A stretch of 64,000 bases of DNA from Agromyces sp. G08B096 (GTDB lineage: Bacteria > Actinomycetota > Actinomycetes > Actinomycetales > Microbacteriaceae): assembly GCF_040267705.1 (NCBI RefSeq), contig NZ_CP158374.1, forward strand, positions 3,224,001 through 3,288,000. The letters run 5' to 3'. The translations under genes were made by a program, and so were the position numbers. The number at the start of each line of letters is the position of its first letter. The stretch's first letter is position 1. Shown in pieces: positions 29,951-38,563 of the stretch. The notes below the pieces were generated by a model that saw only the letters and a program-made list of their open reading frames with translations, did no database searches and was not told the DNA's origin.

Positions 29951-30835
29951 ATGCACGACGACCACCTCGTCGACCCGACGACGAAGCACACCACCGACCG
30001 GTTCCCGCGCCAGGAGCAGACGCCGCCGGGGCGCACCGAGGACATGCACCCGCTGCCCGACCACGGCGAGCAGAGCTACCACGGCAGCGGCCGGCTCACG
30101 GGGCGCCGGGCCCTCATCACCGGCGGCGACTCGGGTATCGGCCGTGCCGTCGCGATCGCGTTCGCGCGGGAGGGCGCCGACGTCGCCATCGCGTACCTGC
30201 CGGAGGAGCAGGAGGACGCGGAGGAGACCGGCCGCTGGATCGAGGACGCGGGGCGGGTACCGCTGCTGATGCCCGGCGACCTGCAGGACGAGGCCTTCTG
30301 CCAATCGCTCGTGGAGCGCACCGAATCGGCGCTCGGCGGCCTCGACCTCCTCGTGCTGAACGCTGCGCACCAGCGCAACCGCGGCGGCATCGACGAGATC
30401 CCGACCGACGACTTCGAGAAGGTCATGCGGGTGAACCTGTTCGCCCCGGTCTTCCTCACCCGCGCCGCCGTGCCTCGCCTCAGCGCGGGCTCGTCGATCA
30501 TCACGACGACGTCGATCCAGGGCTTCGACCCCTCGTCGGCGCTCGTCGACTACGCGATGACCAAGGCGGCGCTCGTCGCGTTCACGAAGGCGCTCGCCGA
30601 AGAGCTCGGGCCGCGAGGCATCCGCGTGAACGCCGTCGCGCCTGGCCCGATCTGGACCCCGCTCATCCCCGCGACCGGGTGGCCCGACAAGGTGCCCGAG
30701 TTCGGCCAGAACACCCCGCTCGGCCGTGCAGGCCAGCCCGCGGAACTCGCGGGCGCGTACGTGTACCTCGCCTCGGAGGAGGCATCGTACGTGTCGGGAG
30801 CGATCCTGCCGGTCACCGGCGGCAAGCCGCTGTAG
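29951..30835 (+). CDS. SDR family oxidoreductase
   Basis: 294 residues. NAD(P) motif TGGDSGIG at 57-64; catalytic S188, Y201 and K205 (TTTSIQG, VDYAMTKAA); NNAG-equivalent LNAAH. A 45-residue N-terminal extension with DRFPRQEQTPPGRTEDMHPL is typical of the YghA/YdaD general-stress group of short-chain dehydrogenases. It leads an operon with the Rho_N-like protein (73 bases later) and topoisomerase IB (10 bases later). Substrate unknown. Start preceded by GAGGAAGGGGGCATCGACG. Confidence 0.9.
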   Translation: MHDDHLVDPTTKHTTDRFPRQEQTPPGRTEDMHPLPDHGEQSYHGSGRLTGRRALITGGDSGIGRAVAIAFAREGADVAIAYLPEEQEDAEETGRWIEDAGRVPLLMPGDLQDEAFCQSLVERTESALGGLDLLVLNAAHQRNRGGIDEIPTDDFEKVMRVNLFAPVFLTRAAVPRLSAGSSIITTTSIQGFDPSSALVDYAMTKAALVAFTKALAEELGPRGIRVNAVAPGPIWTPLIPATGWPDKVPEFGQNTPLGRAGQPAELAGAYVYLASEEASYVSGAILPVTGGKPL

Positions 30836-30908
30836 GCGGGCTGCTCCCGCCGACACGCGGCCGGCAGATGTCGCCGGCCGCACGGACCACGAAGAGAAGG
30901 AGGATGCC

Positions 30909-31175
30909 ATGCCGGGACGCAGGAACGCGTCGCTGAAGGACCCCGAGCTCTACGAGGAGCTGCGTGAGGACGGCGCATCGAAGGAGAAGGCGGCCCGCAT
31001 CTCGAACGCGGCCGCGAACCGGGGGCGCAGCGCCGTCGGCCGCAAGGGCGGCAAGAGCGGCGACTACGACGACTGGACGGTGCCGCAGCTGAAGAAGCGC
31101 GCGAAGGAACTCGGGCTGCACGGCTACAGCGACAAGCGCAAGGGCGAGCTCATCGACGCCCTGCGCAACCACTGA
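30909..31175 (+). CDS. Small basic protein with Rho_N/SAP-like domain
   Basis: 88 residues. The N-terminus (NASLKDPELYEELREDGASK, EKAARISNAAANRGRSAVGR) matches a conserved actinobacterial family, I believe DUF7218. The C-terminal 35 residues (WTVPQLKKRAKELGLHGYSD, KRKGELIDALRNH) form a Rho N-terminal-type helix-extended-loop-helix that binds nucleic acids. Placement between SDR and topoisomerase IB suggests a DNA-protection or stress role. Start follows GAAGGAGGATGCC. Confidence 0.8.
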   Translation: MPGRRNASLKDPELYEELREDGASKEKAARISNAAANRGRSAVGRKGGKSGDYDDWTVPQLKKRAKELGLHGYSDKRKGELIDALRNH

Positions 31176-31185
31176 CGGTCGCCGG

Positions 31186-32166
31186 ATGCCCCGCCTCAGG
31201 CGTGTCGAGCCGTACGCGTCGCCCGGCTGGCGACGCATCCGCCGCGGGTCGGGGTTCGCGTACGTGCACGCCGACGGGTCGACCGCCGATCGCGCCGAGC
31301 GCGCGCGCATCGCCGAGCTCGCCGTGCCGCCAGCCTGGCAGGACGTGTGGATCGCGGATGTCCCGAATGCGCACATCCTCGCCGTCGGGCAGGACGCGGC
31401 GGGTCGGCGCCAGTATCTGTACCACCCCGCATGGCGGGAACGGCAGGACGCCGCGAAGTTCCAACGGATGACGGAGCTGGTGCGGGCCCTGCCCGGCGCA
31501 CGCCGGCTCGTCCTCCGAGACCTCTCCCTCGACGAACTGCCACGCGACCGCGTGCTCGCGGCCGCGTTCCGCACGCTCGACCTGGGCGGCATCCGCGTGG
31601 GGTCGGAGGAGTACCTCGCGACCGCCCGCAGCCGCGGCCTCACCACGTTGCTGGTGCGGAACGCGGCGGTCGATCCCACGACCCCGGCGGTGCGGCTGCG
31701 CTTCCGGGCGAAGGGCGGGATCGCGCAAGACCTGCTCATCCCCGATGCGCCGCTCGCGACCTTCGTCGAGCAGACCTCTGAGCGCGCGGCATCCGCCCGC
31801 CTCTACGCCTGGCGCGACGGGCGTCGCTACCGCGCCCTCACCGCCTCCGACGTGAACGACGACATCCGCGCGCGCACGGGAGGCGACTTCACCGCGAAGG
31901 ACTTCCGGACGCTCCGTGGCACGCTCGTCGCAGCGACCCGTCTCGCGGAGCTGGGCCCGGAGTCCACCGCGCGCGCCAGGGCCGCCGCGATGCGGGAGGC
32001 GGTGGTCGCGGCATCGCAGGCGCTCGGCAATACGCCGACCATCGCGAAGGCCAGCTACATCGACCCGCGGGTGCTCCGGGCGTACGAGTCGGGGCTCGTC
32101 ATCGTGCGCGGCGGCGACGCCGAACGCGCCCTGCTCGATCTCGTCGAGCAGGGCGCGCAGGCCTAG
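31186..32166 (+). CDS. DNA topoisomerase IB (poxvirus-like)
   Basis: 326 residues. The N-terminal domain has the family opening ([20 protein letters not shown]) and PPAWQDVWIADVPNAHILAV; the catalytic domain has FRAKGG, FTAKDFRTLRGT (Arg/Lys active site) and the nucleophile Y291 in KASYIDPRV. All catalytic residues appear present. It relaxes supercoils by nicking one strand through a 3'-phosphotyrosine. Found in stress-related gene sets of actinobacteria, here in an operon with an SDR and next to NHEJ genes. Confidence 0.92.
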   Translation: MPRLRRVEPYASPGWRRIRRGSGFAYVHADGSTADRAERARIAELAVPPAWQDVWIADVPNAHILAVGQDAAGRRQYLYHPAWRERQDAAKFQRMTELVRALPGARRLVLRDLSLDELPRDRVLAAAFRTLDLGGIRVGSEEYLATARSRGLTTLLVRNAAVDPTTPAVRLRFRAKGGIAQDLLIPDAPLATFVEQTSERAASARLYAWRDGRRYRALTASDVNDDIRARTGGDFTAKDFRTLRGTLVAATRLAELGPESTARARAAAMREAVVAASQALGNTPTIAKASYIDPRVLRAYESGLVIVRGGDAERALLDLVEQGAQA

Positions 32167-32178
32167 GTCGGGCGGGCG

Positions 32179-32520
32179 TCAGGCGACGCGCTGGGTGGCG
32201 GTCGAGGTGACCGGCTCCAGGTCGAGGTGCTCTTCGACGAGCTGAATGCCGCCGGTCGAGTTGGCCGACCGCATGAGTTCCTCGATCCACTCGCGGCTGA
32301 GTTCGGGCGTCTCGGGTGCGTCGAACACGAAACGGAGCGGGATGCTCTGGTGCACCCACAGCGTGCTTCGTCCGCGTGGCTGGTCGTCGCCGTGCTGCCA
32401 CGAGAGCGTGAAGCTCTCGCCTCGGCGCAACTTGGTCACGACCGCCACCTTGAGGTGGGCGAGCGCGCGGTCCTCGATTCCGATCGGGGTCCCGGAGTCG
32501 CCGTAATAGAGAGTTCCCAT
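32179..32520 (-). CDS. DUF7882-like small protein, copy 3
   Basis: 113 residues, nearly identical in its first 90 residues to copy 2 (MGTLYYGDSGTPIGIEDRAL, KLRRGESFTLSWQHGDDQPR, ANSTGGIQLVEEH). Convergent with topoisomerase IB (12 bases) and just downstream of LigD in the same direction (77-base gap). Database entries of this family are often mislabelled DNA ligase, perhaps because of such neighbours. Function unknown. Confidence 0.85.
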   Translation of the reverse strand: MGTLYYGDSGTPIGIEDRALAHLKVAVVTKLRRGESFTLSWQHGDDQPRGRSTLWVHQSIPLRFVFDAPETPELSREWIEELMRSANSTGGIQLVEEHLDLEPVTSTATQRVA

Positions 32521-32597
32521 GGGGCGAAGCGTACCCTCGAACGGGGCGTGTCGTCTGGCCCCCGTTTCGCACCCTTGACAGTGAACGTCGCGGCACG

Positions 32598-35084
32598 CTA
32601 GGCGGATGCCTCGCGCACGACCTCCTCGGGCGTCTTGTCGGGTCGGAGGCCCCGCCACCGTGGGTGCCTCGCGATGCCCTGCTTCGTCCACTCGCCGAAC
32701 TCGATCTCGCCGACGAGCACGGGCTCGAGCCAGACGGCGTCGGGGACGTCGGCCTTCGGCACCTCCACGAACGGCGAGGTGTCGCGCTCCAGCGGGGCGA
32801 ACGTCTCGAGCAGTCGGGAGAGCTCGGCCTGGCTGAATCCCGACCCGACGCGCCCTGCGTACTCCAGCCCGCCCTCGCCCGGGATGCCGATGAGCAGCGA
32901 CCGCAGCCGCTCCGTGGTCCGCCCGTCGCCGCGCCGGTAGCCGCCGATGACGACCTCCTGCGTGCTCGTGAGCTTCAGCTTCACCCAGTCGTCGCTGCGG
33001 GTGCCCGGCCGGTACGGCGAACCGAGGCGTTTGGCGACGATCCCCTCGTAGCCGCGGCGGCGGCTCTCCTCGAGCGCCTCCTCGGGGGTGCCCTCGGCGG
33101 CGGGGGGCACCTCGACCGGCTCGTCGGTGCCCGGGCGCAGCAGTCGCTCGAGCCGTCGGCGCCGCTGCTCGTACGGCTCGTCGACCGTGGGCGTGCCCGC
33201 GATCTCCAGCACGTCGAAGAGCAGCAGCCGCACCGGCACGGATGCCGCGAGCTCGGCGATCTCGCGCCGGCCGGTGACGTTCATCCGAGGCTGCATCCGC
33301 CCGAAGTCCGGCCGCCCGTGCTCGTCGAGCGCCACGATCTCGCCGTCGACGAGGGCGTCCGCGCGGAGCGCGCGCGAGACACCGGCGAGCTCGGGGTACC
33401 TGGCCGTCTCGTCGCGGCCGCTCCGGCTGGTGAGGGTCACGGTGTCGCCGTCGGTGCGCGCCAGCACGCGGATGCCGTCCCACTTCCACTCCAGCGCCCA
33501 GTCGCCCCGGCCGAGGCGGCCGACGGAGCCGAGCGTGGCGAGCATGGGGCGCGGGACGGGCGTCGGGGCGGAGGCATCCGGGGCGGTCCCCGCGACGGCG
33601 CGCTTCGCCCGTGCGCGCGTTGACATCGGGGCGGAGGCATCCCGACCGCCCCCCGCGGGGCCCGCGTGCTGCTCCTTCATGCGGTGCAGCAGCCACTGCG
33701 ACTTCTCGCCCTCGCCGGACGTGCGGATCAACGCCAGCCGGACCGTGCCGAGCGGGCCGCCGGGCCGACCCGAAACCGTGAAGATCACCTCGTCGTCGCG
33801 CCACTTCTCGGCCTCGTAGGTGCCCGTGTCCCAGACGGTCATGCTGCCGACGCCGTACTGGCCAGCCGGGATCGTGCCCTCGAACGTGAGGTACTCCAGC
33901 GGATGATCCTCGGTCTGGACCGCGAGGTGGTTCGTGCCGGTGCCCTCGGGCACGCCCTTCGGAACCGCCCAGCTCTTCAGCACCCCGTCGCGTTCGAGCC
34001 GGAGATCGAAATGCAGGCGGCGCGCGTGATGCTCGTCGATCACGAACCGCGGATGCCCCTCCCCCGGCGCACCCCACGGCGAGGCCGGCATCGGCTCGGG
34101 TGTCGCGGCCGCGTCGCGCATCGACAGGTACGTGCTGAGCGGGCCGTCGGCGATCGCGGCGGCCCCGCCGCCCCCGCCGCGCGCGGCACCCCCACCGAGC
34201 GCCGCAGCCGGGTCGGTGCCGGCGGCGACCCGGTCGAGCACCTCGTGGTACTCGAGATGCCGCAGCCCGGGGTCCTCGAGCTCCTCCCAGGTGCGCGGGG
34301 CCGCCACCGTCGGCCGCAGCCTGCCGCGCAGCGAGTACGGGGCGATCGTCGTCTTCGCCGCGTTGTTCTGACTCCAGTCGATGAGCACGCGCCCGGTGCG
34401 CAGCGCCTTCTTCATGCTCGACACGATGAGGTCGGGGTGATCGGCCTCCAGCGCCCGGGCCAGCTCGTGCGCGACCTCCGACACCTGCGCCGAGGTCTGC
34501 GAGCCGTCGAGGGCGGCGTACAGGTGCAGGCCCTTGCTGCCGCTCGTGACGGGCACGGTCTCGAGCCCCATTCCGGCCACGATGTCGCGGACGAGGCGGG
34601 CGACCTCCGCGCACTCGGCGAGCCCCATGCCCTCACCAGGGTCGAGGTCGAACACCAGCCGGTCGGGGTTGCCCGGCGACCCATCTGGCCGGAAGCGCCA
34701 CTGCGGCACGTGCACCTCGAGCGCGGCCTGCTGCGCAAACCAGACGAGCGCGGCCCGCGAGTCGGCAATCGGATAGTCCTTCGGGCCGTCACTGTGCTGG
34801 ATCACCCCGCGCCTCATCCACTCGGGCGCGTGCTCGGCGAGGTTCTTCTCGAAGAACACCTGGCCCGGGGCATCCGCTGTGCCGACGCCGTGGACCCACC
34901 GCTTCCTCGTCACCGGCCGCCCGGCCACCAGCGGCAGCATCACCGGGGCGATCTCCGCGTAGTAGCCGATCACCTCGCCCTTGGTCGTGCCCGTCTCCGG
35001 GTACATGACCTTGTCGAGGTTCGTGAGCCGCAGCCGCCGGCCGTCGACCTCGACGAGTCGGCGCTCCCCCTCGGCCTGTGCCAT
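32598..35084 (-). CDS. ligD: NHEJ DNA ligase LigD (polymerase-phosphoesterase-ligase)
   Basis: 828 residues. Order is POL (about 10-290: RRLRLTNLDKVMYPETGTTK, VFDLDPGEGMGLAEC), PE (about 345-480: FVIDEHHARRLHFDLRLERD, GVLKSWAVPKGV, MTVWDTGTYE), then LIG (about 505-828: EWKWDGIRV with catalytic K534, VDGEIVALD, EGIVAKR, WVKLK). This order matches mycobacterial LigD. It fills and seals double-strand breaks with Ku, which is encoded divergently 135 bases away. ATG at 35084; long in-frame upstream sequence overlaps Ku and is a shadow. Confidence 0.96.
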   Translation of the reverse strand: MAQAEGERRLVEVDGRRLRLTNLDKVMYPETGTTKGEVIGYYAEIAPVMLPLVAGRPVTRKRWVHGVGTADAPGQVFFEKNLAEHAPEWMRRGVIQHSDGPKDYPIADSRAALVWFAQQAALEVHVPQWRFRPDGSPGNPDRLVFDLDPGEGMGLAECAEVARLVRDIVAGMGLETVPVTSGSKGLHLYAALDGSQTSAQVSEVAHELARALEADHPDLIVSSMKKALRTGRVLIDWSQNNAAKTTIAPYSLRGRLRPTVAAPRTWEELEDPGLRHLEYHEVLDRVAAGTDPAAALGGGAARGGGGGAAAIADGPLSTYLSMRDAAATPEPMPASPWGAPGEGHPRFVIDEHHARRLHFDLRLERDGVLKSWAVPKGVPEGTGTNHLAVQTEDHPLEYLTFEGTIPAGQYGVGSMTVWDTGTYEAEKWRDDEVIFTVSGRPGGPLGTVRLALIRTSGEGEKSQWLLHRMKEQHAGPAGGGRDASAPMSTRARAKRAVAGTAPDASAPTPVPRPMLATLGSVGRLGRGDWALEWKWDGIRVLARTDGDTVTLTSRSGRDETARYPELAGVSRALRADALVDGEIVALDEHGRPDFGRMQPRMNVTGRREIAELAASVPVRLLLFDVLEIAGTPTVDEPYEQRRRRLERLLRPGTDEPVEVPPAAEGTPEEALEESRRRGYEGIVAKRLGSPYRPGTRSDDWVKLKLTSTQEVVIGGYRRGDGRTTERLRSLLIGIPGEGGLEYAGRVGSGFSQAELSRLLETFAPLERDTSPFVEVPKADVPDAVWLEPVLVGEIEFGEWTKQGIARHPRWRGLRPDKTPEEVVREASA

Positions 35085-35151
35085 CCCCCCATCCTGCTCC
35101 ACCTCGGGGCGATGTCGCGCAAACCGCGCGCATTCGGGCCGGATGACGACG

Positions 35152-35163
35152 GGTTGCGCAACC
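35152..35163. promoter_or_regulatory. Palindrome in the ligD-ku divergent promoter
   Basis: GGTTGCGCAACC is a perfect 12-base palindrome in the middle of the 135-base divergent region, suited to coordinate control of ligD and ku by one regulator. A related GCGCAAACC lies 33 bases to the left. Confidence 0.45.
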
Positions 35164-35219
35164 TCGCGCGCCGCGCCAGGGGGTGGTGGCGGCACGGGGG
35201 CGGGGTGTGTACTGGGGTG

Positions 35220-36239
35220 ATGCGAGCCGTCTGGAAAGGGGCGGTCACATTCGGCCTCGTGAATGTGCCCGTCAAGCTGTACAGCGCCACCGAGGATCAC
35301 GACGTGTCCCTGCACCAGGTGCACGCCGAGGACGGCGGACGGATCCGCTATCAGCGGGTGTGCGAGATCGACGGCGAGGTCGTGCCGTACCAGGACATCG
35401 ACAAGGCGTACGACGACGGCGAACGCACCGTCATCATCACCGACGAAGACCTGAAGGCGCTGCCCGCCGAACGCAGTCGCGAGATCGAGGTCGTCGAGTT
35501 CGTGCCCACCGAGCAGATCGACCCGATCATGTTCGACAAGAGCTACTACCTCGAACCCGACTCCGCCTCGTCGAAGGCGTACGTGCTGCTGCGCAAGACG
35601 CTCGAGTCGACCGATCGCACGGCGATCGTCCAGATGGCCCTTCGCCAGAAGACGAGACTCGCCGCACTCCGCGTCTTCGGCGACGTGCTCATGGTGCAGA
35701 CCCTGCTCTGGAGCGACGAGGTGCGCGACGCGAAGTTCAAGAGCCTCGACGAGGACGTGCGCATCTCGCCGAAGGAACTCGACCTGTCGAAGCAGCTCGT
35801 CGAGAGCCTCGTGGCCGACTTCGAGCCCGACAAGTACGTCGACGAGTACCAGGCCGAGTTGCGCACGCTCATCAAGGCGAAGCTCGAGCAGGGCGACGCG
35901 CTCGACACCGCGGCCACCTTCGGCGAGGAGCCCGAGGAGGCCGAGGGCGGTGAGGTCATCGACCTCATGGAGGCCCTCCGCCAGTCGATCGCCGCGAAGC
36001 GGGGTGGCGGATCCGGCGGCGGCGGGCGTGCGGCAGCCGGCGGCGGCGATGCGGATGACTCGCACGCGGACGACGCGGATGACTCGAGCGGGTCGGGCCG
36101 CTCGGGCGGTTCGGGCGGTGCGGGCGGTTCAGCGAAGAAGGCCGCCGGCGGGGGCGCGGGGAAGAAGGCGCCGGCGAAGAAGACCGCGGCCAAGAAGCCC
36201 GCCGCGAAGAAGACGGCGACGAAGAAGGCAGCCTCCTAA
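35220..36239 (+). CDS. ku: Ku protein of bacterial NHEJ
   Basis: 339 residues. The canonical start MRAVWKGAVTFGLVNVPVKL is followed by the Ku core (YSATEDHDVSLHQVHAEDGG, RYQRVCEIDGEVVPYQDIDK, VEFVPTEQIDPIMFDKSYYL). From about 265 the protein becomes low-complexity, with Gly/Ser/Asp runs and a Lys/Ala-rich tail (KKPAAKKTATKKAAS). Such tails bind DNA without free ends in other Ku proteins. It threads onto DNA ends and recruits LigD. The stop codon overlaps the convergent TetR gene stop. Confidence 0.95.
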   Translation: MRAVWKGAVTFGLVNVPVKLYSATEDHDVSLHQVHAEDGGRIRYQRVCEIDGEVVPYQDIDKAYDDGERTVIITDEDLKALPAERSREIEVVEFVPTEQIDPIMFDKSYYLEPDSASSKAYVLLRKTLESTDRTAIVQMALRQKTRLAALRVFGDVLMVQTLLWSDEVRDAKFKSLDEDVRISPKELDLSKQLVESLVADFEPDKYVDEYQAELRTLIKAKLEQGDALDTAATFGEEPEEAEGGEVIDLMEALRQSIAAKRGGGSGGGGRAAAGGGDADDSHADDADDSSGSGRSGGSGGAGGSAKKAAGGGAGKKAPAKKTAAKKPAAKKTATKKAAS

Positions 36240-36913
36240 GACTCGCCCTCCGTCCCGCCAGGAGCGGTCGACAGCTCGCCGGCGTACTGGCCGAGGCCGC
36301 GACGGAGGGAGAGATAGAGTTCGCGCACGTCGGCGTGGTCGTCGCGCTCGTCGCGCCGCGCCCACTCGTCGAACGCCAGCCGGGCGATGGTGCCGAGGAC
36401 GGCGATGAGCGCGCGGGTCGTGAGCGGGTCGGCGCCCGCACCGGATGCCTCCACCGCGGCATCCGTCAGCCGCGCCTCGTGCTCGGCGTCGCGGCGGAGC
36501 GCGACGGCGAGCAGCGCCGGGTCGTCGTGGACGAGCCGTCGGACCCGGCGAAAGCGGGCCCGCGCGGCCTCGTCGCCGGCGAACGCTCGATAGACGCGCA
36601 TCCAGCTGCGCTCGAATGCGGGCACGATCGGCGTGCCCGACCGGATCGCCTCGATCGCGTCGTTCATCGCCTGCTCGACCTGTGCGTCGTCGATGAAGGC
36701 GGCGTGCTCCTTCGTCGGGAAGTACCGGAAGAACGTCCGCTGCGAGACGCCCGCAGCCTGGGCGATCCCGTCGACCGTGGTCGCGGCCGCGCCGCGGAGT
36801 TCGAAGAGGTCGAGCGCGGCGTCGGAGATCGCGGCGAGCGTCTCGCGGCGGCGACGCTCGCGCAAGCCCGGGGCATCCGGGGCGTCAGCCTGCCCGCTCG
36901 TCTCGATCTCCAT
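36236..36913 (-). CDS. TetR family regulator
   Basis: 225 residues. Residues 17-65 hold the TetR helix-turn-helix (RERRRRETLAAISDAALDLF, TVDGIAQAAGVSQRTFFRYF). The rest is the helical ligand-binding domain. Divergent from an MFS drug-efflux gene, with a palindrome in between, so it most likely represses that pump. Its 3' end overlaps Ku by 4 bases. Confidence 0.92.
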   Translation of the reverse strand: MEIETSGQADAPDAPGLRERRRRETLAAISDAALDLFELRGAAATTVDGIAQAAGVSQRTFFRYFPTKEHAAFIDDAQVEQAMNDAIEAIRSGTPIVPAFERSWMRVYRAFAGDEAARARFRRVRRLVHDDPALLAVALRRDAEHEARLTDAAVEASGAGADPLTTRALIAVLGTIARLAFDEWARRDERDDHADVRELYLSLRRGLGQYAGELSTAPGGTEGES

Positions 36914-36933
36914 GCCCGAAGCATACAGTTGCC

Positions 36934-36944
36934 GCCAACTTGGC
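36934..36944. promoter_or_regulatory. TetR operator
   Basis: GCCAACTTGGC is a palindrome centred between the two divergent genes, inside the spacer of a likely plus-strand promoter (TTGCCG at 36929, CATAAT at 36954). Binding there would block transcription of the pump and of tetR. Confidence 0.6.
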
Positions 36945-37016
36945 AGTCTCTGTCATAATTGAGATCCACCCCGTCCGGCCCGACGATGCGCCGACCACGC
37001 CGAACCGGAGCACCCA

Positions 37017-38492
37017 GTGACCCTCGACACCCCAGACACCGTCGCACGCCCTGCCGTCGCGGCAGCCCCGCCGCGTACCGGCCCCGTCATCGCCCTGCTC
37101 GTCGCCTCGGCCTTCGTCGTCATCCTGAACGAGACGATCATGAGCGTCGCGCTGCCGCGGCTCATGGTCGACCTCGACATCTCGGCCGCGAACGCGCAGT
37201 GGCTGACGACCGGCTTCATGCTGACCATGGCCGTCGTCATCCCGCTCACCGGCTACCTCCTCGAACGCTTCCCGCTCCGCGGCGTGTACTTCACCGCCAT
37301 GGGGCTCTTCGCCGCGGGCACGCTCATCGCCGCCCTCGCCCCCGGCTTCGGCGTGCTGCTCACGGGGCGAGTCGTGCAGGCGGCCGGCACCGCGATCATG
37401 ATGCCGCTGCTCATGACGACCGTGCTGAACGTCGTCGCGCCGTCGCACCGCGGCCGCATGATGGGCGTCATCTCGATCGTCATCTCCGTCGCGCCGGCCA
37501 TCGGCCCGACCGTGTCCGGGCTCATCCTCTCCGCGCTCGACTGGCGCTGGATGTTCTGGATCGTGCTGCCCATCGCCGCCGTCGCGATCGTCCTCGGCAC
37601 CGTCTGGGTGCGGAACGTGACCGAGCCGCAGCGGGTGCGCTTCGATGCGCTGTCGGTGGTGCTGTCGGCGCTCGGGTTCGGCGGGCTCATCTTCGGGCTG
37701 TCGAGCATCGGCGAGGCCGCGACCGGTCACGCGCCCATGCCCGTGTGGATCCCGGTGACCGTCGGCGCGCTGGCGCTGGCCGCGTTCATCTGGCGCCAGC
37801 TCCGCCTCCAGCGCGAAGACCGGGCGCTCCTCGATCTCCGCACGTTCCGGTCGTCGTCGTTCTCCCTCGCGGTGGTGCTCGTCGTCGTCGCCATGGCCGG
37901 CATGTTCGGCACGCTCGTGCTGCTGCCGATCTACCTGCAGCAGGTCCTCGGCCTCAGCACCCTCGAGACGGGGCTCATGCTGCTGCCCGGCGGCATCCTG
38001 ATGGGCGTCATCGCACCGATCGTCGGCTCGCTGTTCGACCGGTTCGGGCCGAAGCCGCTCGTGATCCCCGGCATGTTCGTCGCGGCGGCCGCCCTCGCGG
38101 CGATGACCACCTTCGATGCCACGACCGAGGTCGCCTGGATCATCGCCGTCCACGTCGTGCTGAACCTCGGCCTCGGCTTCGTCTTCACGCCGCTGCTCAC
38201 CTCGGCGCTCGGCTCGCTGCCCCGCGCCCTGTACCCCCACGGCAGCGCGATCGTCGGCACGGTGCAGCAGCTGGCGGGTGCGGCGGGCACCGCCGTGTTC
38301 GTCACCGTGATGAGCGTCCAGGCCGCGGCCGCCGCGCTCGGCGGCGCCGACGCGGTGAGCGCGACCGCCTCCGGCATCCACCAGGCGTTCCTCTACGGTG
38401 CGGGCTTCGCGCTGCTCGCGGCGATCCTCTCCTGCTTCGTGCGCAAGCCCGCCGCAACGAGCGAACCGCAGCAGATACCGGCGGCGCACTGA
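37017..38492 (+). CDS. MFS multidrug efflux transporter (DHA2, 14 TM)
   Basis: 491 residues from GTG (CGGAGCACCCAGTG). Fourteen hydrophobic segments can be counted; motif A appears as GYLLERFPLR and motif C in the fifth helix as VISVAPAIGPTVSG, as in EmrB/QacA proton antiporters. The adjacent TetR gene with a shared operator fits a drug-induced pump. Substrate unknown. Confidence 0.92.
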   Translation: MTLDTPDTVARPAVAAAPPRTGPVIALLVASAFVVILNETIMSVALPRLMVDLDISAANAQWLTTGFMLTMAVVIPLTGYLLERFPLRGVYFTAMGLFAAGTLIAALAPGFGVLLTGRVVQAAGTAIMMPLLMTTVLNVVAPSHRGRMMGVISIVISVAPAIGPTVSGLILSALDWRWMFWIVLPIAAVAIVLGTVWVRNVTEPQRVRFDALSVVLSALGFGGLIFGLSSIGEAATGHAPMPVWIPVTVGALALAAFIWRQLRLQREDRALLDLRTFRSSSFSLAVVLVVVAMAGMFGTLVLLPIYLQQVLGLSTLETGLMLLPGGILMGVIAPIVGSLFDRFGPKPLVIPGMFVAAAALAAMTTFDATTEVAWIIAVHVVLNLGLGFVFTPLLTSALGSLPRALYPHGSAIVGTVQQLAGAAGTAVFVTVMSVQAAAAALGGADAVSATASGIHQAFLYGAGFALLAAILSCFVRKPAATSEPQQIPAAH

Positions 38493-38514
38493 GCAGGAGC
38501 GCCGAGACGACGAC

Positions 38515-38547
38515 GGCGCGCGGCATCCGATTCGGATGCCGCGCGCC
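38515..38547. terminator. Strong hairpin between convergent genes
   Basis: Perfect 15-bp arms GGCGCGCGGCATCCG and CGGATGCCGCGCGCC with a 3-base loop. It ends the MFS transcript and the lipoprotein transcript from the other side. Confidence 0.9.
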
Positions 38548-38563
38548 GGACGGTCGCGAGGGA

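Noticed and set aside
28906-32520. Calling the DUF7882-like proteins ATP-dependent DNA ligases
   Set aside because: They lack the KxDG nucleotidyl-transfer motif and are only about 110 residues long.
32573-32610. TTGACA followed after 17 bases by CTAGGC on the plus strand
   Set aside because: No plus-strand gene follows; it lies within the end of ligD and is probably chance.
33666-35219. In-frame extension of Ku to 857 codons
   Set aside because: It overlaps ligD in antisense; Ku proteins begin at MRAVWKGAVTFGLV.
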